Assembly: GCA_039619475.1 (NCBI GenBank)
Contig: CM077115.1
Span: 516,542,815 to 516,606,814 of the forward strand
DNA length: 64,000 nucleotides
Source of the DNA: Icerya purchasi
Taxonomy: Eukaryota > Arthropoda > Insecta > Hemiptera > Monophlebidae
Direction of reading: 5' to 3'
Shown: positions 56,890-64,000 of the stretch, piece by piece
Numbering within the stretch: the first letter of the stretch is position 1
Layout: each line of letters begins with the position of its first letter
The notes under the pieces: generated by a model
The model's database searches: none
What the model was told of the DNA's origin: nothing
What the model saw: the letters and a program-made list of their open reading frames with translations, nothing else
Program-made: the position numbers and the translations under genes

Positions 56890-57627
56890 CATTTCCTATA
56901 ATCGTCTCTTTTTACATGATTTAAAATTGTTTCTGGCCCCATGATGAGTACTGCTTTCTCTTCCTGACCACTCTTCTAGTTTTATCATTCATCGCGTACG
57001 CTTTCTTATCCATTTTCTTTCTCTTCTCATCCACTTCTTATGTTGATCTGCTGTGCGCTCTGTAATGAAAAGAATGTCTCGGGGTTCTGCTTCTTCTCAT
57101 TTCTTTCTTTAAAAAACTGCGCACCTTTTAATCACATGTTCCTGCATGATTCCCCGGTATCGGGTATTTACTTTTCTTTCTTTCGAACGGAGTTGTTTTT
57201 TTTTGTTTTTTTTTCTATTTACCTGCCCAACACATAATCTTCTTTCTAATTTTCCTGGTTGCTAGATCTTTCTTTATTTTTCCGTTCCGTTGTCATTTTT
57301 TTGTCATTCGCCTACGCTATTTTAATTATAACCTTTTCGTTTTCGCTTTTTGTTTCCTTTCCAAATCTTTTCCCGTTTACCTAGATGGATCAGAATAGTT
57401 TCTGTAATGCTGATCATATCTCTTGTGCATTCTCATCCGTTTCGGTCAAGCGTTGTGTTCTATATTGGGTTCATTAATACTCCGTTATATTATCTCATCG
57501 CGCATCCTACAATTCCAGCTATTTATATATCGTTAAAATCTGACCGGAAACAAAAAGCTCTTTCCCTTCTTTTTGTGTATCTAGAGTAGGTCTCTGAAGC
57601 GTCCAAAAAGAAAAACAAGCAAAAAAC
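56890..57627 (+). pseudogene. LINE 3' fragment (family copy f), strongly decayed
   Basis: Near 56,965-57,060 the frame FLTTLLVLSFIAYAFLSIFF followed by LFSSTSYVDLL lines up with copy a's ISSFFAYAALSIAFLL...LCVDLL. Near 57,385 DQNSFCNADHISCAFSSVSV and then KRCVLYW line up with the C-terminal tails of copies b and d. It ends in an A-rich stretch at 57,604-57,627. The G-N-E motif is lost. Confidence 0.6.
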
Positions 57628-58654
57628 CCGGGGGGGGGGGATCTTTCGTTTTTATCTGTCTCGTTATCTTTTTGATTTTTTCGCGCCAAATACTTTTCTA
57701 TTGCGAATAAATGTATTTTTGCGAAAAAAGCCTCTATATTTCCATGAGTACTTTTTCAGGTTTTTGTGGAAAAGATGTCTCTGCTCGTAAAATCACAGCT
57801 TTGCCATTCGTTTTATTATATTTCAAAGTACTAATACCGTTGTTGGGTAAACTTTAGAACTTCGCGGGAACGGTGCGAATAAATAAAGTAACGGGTCGCG
57901 CATTCGGTACACTCGCGTTAAGTTACCATCGTCGACTACGGTCGAATGTTGAATTATTGAAGCACGAAGCGAGCAAATGAAGATCGCAGCTGCATATCGG
58001 CTGGAAGTACAACTATCATATATTCTCAGGAAAGTACTTATTCGGCTGATATGAGGACCGGGTGAAAGCGGCCAGGTATAGTTTTACCATGGACTAGTGT
58101 TGGCAGAGTGTACTGGCCACGTTGTTTACACACGATAGCAAACGTCAACTAAAACAACCGAACCAATGGCTCGATAAATCTTTCTTGCCTTTCCTTCCTT
58201 ACTCGGTGGTATCTTTTGTATTGCTAAGAGGAGGCCAATTACTTTTTTCTTCAATTCCACTACATCTGTGTGCTTGCTTAGTGCACTGAAGCAATCGGAC
58301 TCTGCGAACAGACTTTTCTCTTTCTTAAGAGGCTTAGATTTTTAGCACGTGATTAATTCCCTATCCGGCTTATCTTAACATAACCGCTACCAAAACGGCA
58401 TAAAATGATCTCTTTCCTTTTCTTTTTGTTCTGCTTTTGTCGCATATTATAACAGCAATCAACTGGAGGAAAACGCTGCTGTCTACTAAGGAAACCGTTT
58501 GATACGGTACGACGAATAGATAATTTATCTATCGGTCGATTAATCTTGGCAGCTAGTTAAATCAGTAAAAGAAACAAAATTTTCACGAATAACCGCCGGG
58601 TTTCAATGACAGATTAATAAAATTAAAAATGGTAATTTCTCGGTAGATTGTCGA
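57628..58654. other. No gene seen
   Basis: Starts with a G-run (57,630-57,640). Otherwise unremarkable sequence with ordinary CG content and no assignable frame. Confidence 0.4.
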
Positions 58655-59000
58655 CTTAAATAATAATAATAATAATAATGAATGAATGAATGAATAAACT
58701 TCATTTTACAAATGAATATGAATCTAACATAAAACTGTATAGTTATTACCTGCATATACGCTAATTCGCGCGAGCCGCAGGTTATAATCTTTGTTTACAT
58801 GAGACACAGTTCTGGAGTGACAAAAACTATCACTTCCGCCTGGCCTATGTTTACAATTTACTTGTTGTTATTAATATTGTGATTATTTGTCTATAATTAA
58901 TACACTCTTAAACTTACACATTTCACAAATACATACACCACCACACTTATATTTATTCAAATATTAATTGGCTACGCCATTTTTACGCTACGGGTCATCA
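58655..59000 (-). repeat. Possible retroelement 3' end with (ATT)n/(CATT)n tail
   Basis: (TAA)n then (TGAA)n at about 58,661-58,696 would form the simple-repeat tail of a minus-strand insertion whose 3' untranslated part follows (AATAAACTTCATTTTACAAA on plus). There is no coding match, so this is a guess from the tail form. Confidence 0.3.
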
Positions 59001-59015
59001 GGAAAAGTGTCCTGT

Positions 59016-59168
59016 CACGAAATTTGTCTCAAAATTATATTGTATCGTTGTTGTAAATAAAGATTTCTTAATTTTGTGTAATGAAAGTTAAATGTGTAAA
59101 TAAAGATTTTTTTTGTCGAATGGCATAGCCAATGAAATTTACTCTTCTATAAGAACCGAAGGGCCGAG

Positions 59169-59204
<36 letters not shown>

Positions 59205-59210
59205 TGATAA
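59016..59210 (+). repeat. Second copy of the (TA)n-tailed retroposon-like segment
   Basis: Shares TCTTAATTTTRTGTAATGAA, AGTTAAATGT, GGCATAGCC and GGCCGAGTT, then TA repeats, with 17,560-17,784. The 25-bp tandem array of the first copy is absent. Confidence 0.55.
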
Positions 59211-59443
59211 TATAATCTAAAGAATTTAATAAAGTGCTTATTTGTTTATGGATTGTACGCTCTTAACTTACGTATATTACATTCATATGCACATACATGT
59301 ACACACACATATATATATATATATATATCCAAATGTATATATATGTTGACAATAAAATCTTAAAATTTAATGTAATAATTACTTGTATGTATATACAATT
59401 TTCTTAAAGTGGCACATATTTCATCACATCCCTATGATTACTT

Positions 59444-59484
<41 letters not shown>

Positions 59485-59491
<7 letters not shown>

Positions 59492-60708
59492 GGAATATTT
59501 TATATTCTAATATCCATTCAAAATTAAGTAATGTATACGCAGGCCTACATTTATATAGCTACGCTGATGATTTACTTTTGGTCTACAACGTACATTTATC
59601 TAGTAACTCGACTCTGTCGTCCCATATTGCTAATTGTAATGAAGTTATTTATAAACTTAAAACAATAGTAGATGCTTTAAACCTCAAATTTGAGATTACC
59701 AACTCTCAAATCATGGTGATACCTGATCAAGACAAAAACCTTGACCAAATTTGTTACAATAATAATATTAAAATTAATAATCATACGTTCAGTTCTACTG
59801 ACCATATTAAATATTTAGGATTCATTTTAGACGATAGATTGAAGTACAATAAGCATCTATACGTAGTACATAAATAATAAGGTTAATACATATTATTGCA
59901 TTTTTAAATCGCTTGGCGGTTAATTATGGGGACTAAATTATAAATCTAAGATAATACTTTATAAAGGTACTAAAGTCATTATACTCATATTGTGTTAGTG
60001 TCTACTATAACCGGTTAACTAAACAACAAATACATAACGTAAACTCCAACTGTCGGAAATTTCTAATTGATTTAACTTCGTCATATATGTATAACTGCTT
60101 CAAATATTGCAATTCAGACCATAGCACACGGGCGTTACCTGTGGATCTTTACATAAAAAAGGGATCTCTCATTTTTAATGCTAAAAAAGAAAATAATGGT
60201 ATTATAAGTAAAGAACTCCTTAAAATAGTTGATTTAGAAAAAATTTTAATGAATCTAAAACAAGATTGCTCTATCGAATGGTAAATTAATAATCAAGTTC
60301 TTTCCTAACGTAAAAGAACACTTTAAAAACAAAAACATTAAAGTAAATTATTACATGACTCAAATATTCATTAGTCATGCATCGGATATTTTTTAAATAA
60401 ATTAAACATTATTGCTGATAGTAAATGTTGTAATTGTGAAAGTAATGAAGTAGAAAATGTTCAGTATATAATATACACGTGTAGCAAGTATAACCACCTG
60501 CGACAATTGTATATGATTGACTGTGCACTTCAACTAAATGAAGTTATTCTACTAGAACAATTTCCTGTATTCATTTCTGAATTATTTAAAATTAAACATA
60601 TATACAAATAATCGCTACTGGTAGCCATAAGCTAATTCGCAGGCTACTCTAGTTTGTTATATTTCATTATTAAAGTAATAATAATTAAAAAAAAAAAAAA
60701 AAAAAAAA
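59485..60708 (+). pseudogene. LINE: reverse transcriptase catalytic part, C-terminal knuckle and poly-A tail
   Basis: Starts abruptly after a (TA)n tract. The frame to 59,877 reads GLHLYSYADDLLLVYNVHLS (catalytic YADD), LKTIVDALNLKFEITNSQIM and HIKYLGFILDDRLKYNKHL. 60,087-60,284 continues in another frame with DHSTRALPVDLYIKKGSLIF. 60,434-60,520 gives CCNCESNEVENVQYIIYTC followed by SKYNHLR, the C-terminal Cys/His knuckle. A poly-A run at 60,687-60,708 ends it. The copy is 5' truncated inside the polymerase, with several stops and frameshifts. The C-terminal knuckle supports an I/Jockey-superfamily assignment. Confidence 0.82.
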
Positions 60709-60834
60709 TGTTATGTATATGTTATCCCATAAACTTACATAAAATACTTTCGCATACACTTATACATAGAAAGAAAGAAAGAAAGAAAGCCATATATTTT
60801 GACAAAAGTAAATTAAACAATCATAAAAGTGATA

Positions 60835-61275
60835 ACGAAAATTGCGTACCGGCTCATCGAGACTTAACCGCAATGTCATAATGCTATAATATAGTATGCA
60901 TAGATATTCATAAATACAATATATAATAAAAATCATAATAAAAATTACAAAGGGAAAACAAAACAAAAGAAAATAAAAACCCTAGCTATATGAATATACC
61001 GCCAATATTATAAATAAAACCATGCCCAATTAACTACGTGGACTCACAGGTTGATTAAATTATGCTTAATCCGGCGATGCTTATATCTAACATACATTCG
61101 GGCTAGTTGCTCAGAATTATAATCTCCAATATTTCTGATAAGTACATTGCTATGATTGGGACACTGCTGGAAAAATTTTTTAGCCAAACTGATTACGAAA
61201 TCTTTTAAGTAGGGCAGCTGTAGCGAGATATGCAAACTATCAATTCTAGTCCAACGGGGGACTTTTAAAATATAC
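60835..61275 (-). pseudogene. Jockey-like LINE 3' fragment related to 49.2-49.65 kb
   Basis: Nearly the whole segment parallels 49,225-49,650: GCGTACCRGCTC, CTTAATCCGGCGATGCTTAT / TTTAATCCGTCGATGCTTAT, GTTGCTCRGAATTATAATC and CATTGCTATG. The minus frame 61,235-61,044 reads LVISLAKKFFQQC-like and RMYVRYKHRRIKHNL sequence, the tail of this LINE's protein. It lies tail-to-tail with the plus-strand LINE ending at 60,708. Confidence 0.75.
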
Positions 61276-61444
61276 TGTCATATGCATATAGATACACACC
61301 CATCTGCAACTTACGCACATACATACACCTACACGTACCCATATACCCTTACACATACACTAGTGTCTATATTAATTCAAACGCGCATACATGCATATAC
61401 AACTCTTCTCCTAGCAAGTGATTTTTACCTATATATTTATACTT

Positions 61445-62235
61445 AAATAATTTTTGGCAAGGAATTTAAAAATCTATACGGCCGCGTCTCTGGATGTCCA
61501 GCAGGCTTTCGATAGGGTATGGCATCAAGGATTATTGTATAAAATTAAACTTCTGCTTCCTTACTCCTTCTATCTACTATTTAAATCATATATACAAGAA
61601 AAATATTTTCGAGTGAAAATAACCGATGAATACTCAGATATTTTTCCGGTAAGGGCCGGGGTTCCGCAGGGGAGCGTTCTGGGTCCAATATTGTACCTGA
61701 TCTACACGAACGACTTCCCGATGCTGGATAATACAGAAGTAGCTTTGTACGCGGATGACGCAGCCATCTTGGCCGTTGAATGGAGCATTTGAGGTTTAAA
61801 ACTAGAACCATGTCGTGGCTGTTAGCTAAGAGATCGGGTTTATCGTTAGACAATAAAACTCCATTATATAAAATAGCTCTAAAACCGATCTGGCTATAAC
61901 AGCTGTGGGGCTGCGCAAAAACATCGAACTTACAGAAAATACAACGATATCAAAATAGGGTACTGAGGAGAACCATTACGGCAGCCCCCTGGTACGTCTC
62001 AAATTATACCCTCCATAATGACTTGAACGTGTCATGTCTGTGGAGGAAGAAATCAAAAAACAAGCAAATAAACATGTTGCCCGACTTAGCATCCATATGA
62101 ACCCACTTGCTAACAATTTGCAGGATAACTCCGGTGAAATACGTAGACTGTGGCGAAATAAGCCTCTAGACCTTGCCCAGCCATTATAAAGTTTAGAGGG
62201 AGTACTGCTGAGTACTACCCCTCCACAATACATTC
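61445..62235 (+). pseudogene. Jockey-like LINE: reverse transcriptase, internally deleted
   Basis: 61,454-61,792 encodes SLDVQQAFDRVWHQGLLYKI (first catalytic Asp), VRAGVPQGSVLGPILYLIYT and VALYADDAAIL (catalytic pair) without a break. Just after, the text jumps to TRTMSWLLAKRSGLSLDN, then LYKIALKPIWL and RRTITAAPWYVSNYTLHNDL in other frames, the far C-terminal Jockey region; the segment normally between them, after YADD, is missing. The A-P-W-Y-V-S-N...L-H-N-D-L motif is characteristic of Jockey. It diverges from the other two nearby LINEs, so it is a separate insertion. Confidence 0.88.
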
Positions 62236-63002
62236 TTTATCGCAATAAATTAATCGCTAAATGACCACTAAAACTGGTCAGTTGTGATGGGAAAAAAAAA
62301 AATTCATAGTGATTATAATTAACGTAAAGATGTAGTTTATTATTAATTTTTTGTTATATAATACTATAATCATTTCGAATAGAATTAACAAATACATAAA
62401 TATTTTTACCAAAGATAAATGTTACGCAAGTTTAATTAGTTCATGGTGCATGCACTGAGTTCGATAGCGCTAATTTATTAATTTAAGTTTTAGAATGGAT
62501 TATTTACTATTTGTAAATATGACGGTATAACATTGGATTTATTTACATATATTGTTTTTTAATTCAATGATTTTATTTTATGCTAAATTTCAGTTATTTC
62601 TTTTAACGTTTTATGTATAGTTACTTTAGTATGAAGCTTTTTAGCATTTAAATTAGCTTTAGTTTGATAGCAACTTTTTGATTACAAGATTAATTTTAAA
62701 TCGGAATAACTGTTACGTAATTTTTGAGCCCAAAATTTATACATATATGTTTAATATAAATTTACTGTTGAGTTTTTTACTTTCTTTACAATTCACTTTG
62801 GTGGCGCGCATTAAGAAAGAAAGGACCGCTTCCTGGAGAACGTTAGGGAACATTCGAAATTGGTGCTGAATGTGAACGATTCATGAACAGAAAGTATTCA
62901 GAGTAAGACTAGAAAGTCAAGGGGATCTATGCTAGAAGAAAGATATTTGCCCGTTTCGGAAATTTGACGACCAGAGAGATGCAACAAAGCGCGGTGGAAA
63001 TG
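62236..63002. other. No gene seen; AT-rich
   Basis: An A-run at about 62,292-62,302. The 63-codon frame at 62,678-62,869 is unrecognised. Confidence 0.4.
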
Positions 63003-64000
63003 CAGACCTGGATCTACGATTTTTTCGAACCGGGGCAAGAACTTGATATTGACGCCCCCTTTCTCCAGCGTTTCAGATAAATTGTTAAAAAAAGGTCACA
63101 AATATATATATATGTAATGGGTGGCTTTTTTGTGATCGACAGAATAAGTGTACCCTTTAATAAATTTGTACTCTTTATTATCTATTAGCTAATAACTTTT
63201 TCATTTATGTGACATAAAATTAAATATAGAAAAAACATATAACCAGGAAAGACAACAGACAATCAAGACATCTTTAGGTTGCGGCATTTTTTTCTCTCTA
63301 ATCTTGCTACAACTTTACACGTCGGACTTTCAATCTATTAGCTCATCAAAGTCCGTCTCGAAGGTAGTTTTATTTTCAATGGCTAGGATCGCGAGATAGA
63401 CGTTCCTGACTCATTGTTGAACGTAGATAGATTTTAATTATTTTCAGTCTACTGAAGCTCCGCTCACAGCTTGCACATGTCCTCAGTAATGTGTGCAGTA
63501 TATTCTTAAAGCTCTACTAACATTAGGAAAAAACGCTTCTTGCAAGTCATGCTTACACAGATGTTGCAACAAGCACTCGATGTTTCATTAATTTCGGCTA
63601 CTAGCTCTTTGAATAGTTCCTGGCAAAAATCAACTGCATTCGAGTCTTTTGAATATTTTCGTGCTAGACCGGCTCCATTTTTCTGCGCCTCAGTCGATAT
63701 ATTTAAAAATGCGTGGCCACTGAGGAAGGCGAAATTTTCATGTAGACTCTTTGCGCTCGCTAGAGCCTTGTTTCTATTTATGTTAACACTTTGTCAAACA
63801 CTAATTCGATATCTTTGGAAAATAGCCCAGTCGGATGTTTCGTCTTCGCAGATTTCGTCGTGTTGGCTTTTCTATTTGGAAATTCGTTTGTTTTTAAGGA
63901 CTGGCTCGATTTCCAACTTTTCTGATATAGGTGTAGCTTCTTTGTTCCATGGTGTTCCGTTGGGTTTTCTCTCATTCCTTGCAACATCTTAACAAGACCT
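63003..64000 (-). mobile_element. hAT element, runs off the window (left end and C-terminal gene part present)
   Basis: CAGACCTGGATCTACGATTT at 63,003 resembles the start of the other hAT element (CAGTGTCGGATCTAGGATTT) and is followed by the same kind of G-rich phrase. The minus-strand transposase follows at once. The other end lies outside the window, so target duplication and length cannot be checked. Confidence 0.6.
63300..64000 (-). pseudogene. ZMYM1-like hAT transposase, C-terminal part, broken
   Basis: The minus strand gives DIELVFDKVLT (about 63,790), then LHENFAFLSGHAFLNISTEA, GLARKYSKDSNAVDFCQELF and KELVAEINETSSACCNICVS; after a frame change near 63,530, ALRIYCTLLRTCASCERSFS and RLKIIKIYLRSTMSQERL, and after another, ILAIENKTTFETDFDELID. 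This is the final third of a ZMYM1-like hAT transposase, including the S-C-E-R-S-F-S...L-R-S-T-M-S-Q-E-R-L dimerisation domain. At least two frame changes and a stop near 63,786 break it within the window. It is better preserved than the relic at 29 kb and a different copy from the one at 35 kb. Confidence 0.87.

Noticed and set aside
59383..59490. Start of the 164-codon frame at 59,383 as the true LINE start
   Set aside because: The first part is translated (TA)n microsatellite; the LINE match begins only after it, so the frame start is accidental.
63540..63992. 150-codon plus-strand frame as a gene
   Set aside because: It is the antisense of the hAT transposase, whose motifs are on the minus strand.

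Overview
This window looks like transposon-rich, AT-rich intergenic DNA from an arthropod, most likely an insect. I see no bacterial or organelle gene arrangement, no ribosome binding sites and no operon. The coding signal is made of broken eukaryotic transposons: RTE-like, Jockey-like and RNase H-bearing (I/R1-like) LINEs, mariner, ZMYM1-like hAT, piggyBac-like and pogo/Tigger-like DNA elements. A hymenopteran host is possible but cannot be shown from the window. No host protein-coding gene, tRNA or rRNA could be supported. Almost every open frame is short and is either a decayed transposon piece or chance.

Layout. 1-3049 is a 3-kb element bounded by 163-bp inverted repeats that differ at only 3 positions, with no recognisable transposase inside. 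3.4-4.4 kb holds a minus-strand LINE 3' end. 5.9-7.0 kb is an internally deleted RTE-like LINE. 7.5-9.6 kb mixes a mariner relic, direct repeats, an RTE piece and another LINE tail. 10.9-12.8 kb has three LINE pieces in tandem. 13-17 kb is mostly featureless. 17.3-18.5 kb is a retroposon-like segment with a (TA)n tail, into which a 692-bp MITE has inserted. 18.9-19.7 kb is a LINE tail. 20.7-21.2 kb is a 441-bp palindrome. 22,154-23,489 is a complete but inactivated mariner-like element. 24.1-24.9 kb, 27.9-28.7 kb and 41.3-42.2 kb are three copies of one foldback family.

From 27 to 36.7 kb lie an RNase H LINE relic, the N-terminal part of a ZMYM1-like hAT transposase, a piggyBac-like candidate, several retroposon 3' ends and a hAT element (perfect 8-bp target duplication) nested in a pogo/Tigger-like MITE. 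37.2-38.3 kb is an I/R1-like LINE. 38.4-39.0 kb and 41.05-42.58 kb are two diverged copies of an unclassified repeat, the second split by foldback copy B. 40.0-40.6 kb is unusually CpG-rich. 43-50.7 kb holds four more LINE fragments. 53.8-54.2 kb is a short hAT-like MITE. 56.9-62.3 kb is a cluster of LINE fragments on both strands, and the window ends inside another hAT transposase running in on the minus strand.

The elements do not form a pathway. They record repeated insertion, 5' truncation, nesting and decay. The parts most worth a second look are the transposase-less 3-kb element, the three-copy foldback family with a paralogous unoccupied site, the nested hAT/pogo pair, and a small retroposon 3'-end family. 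All percentages and alignments were judged by eye.
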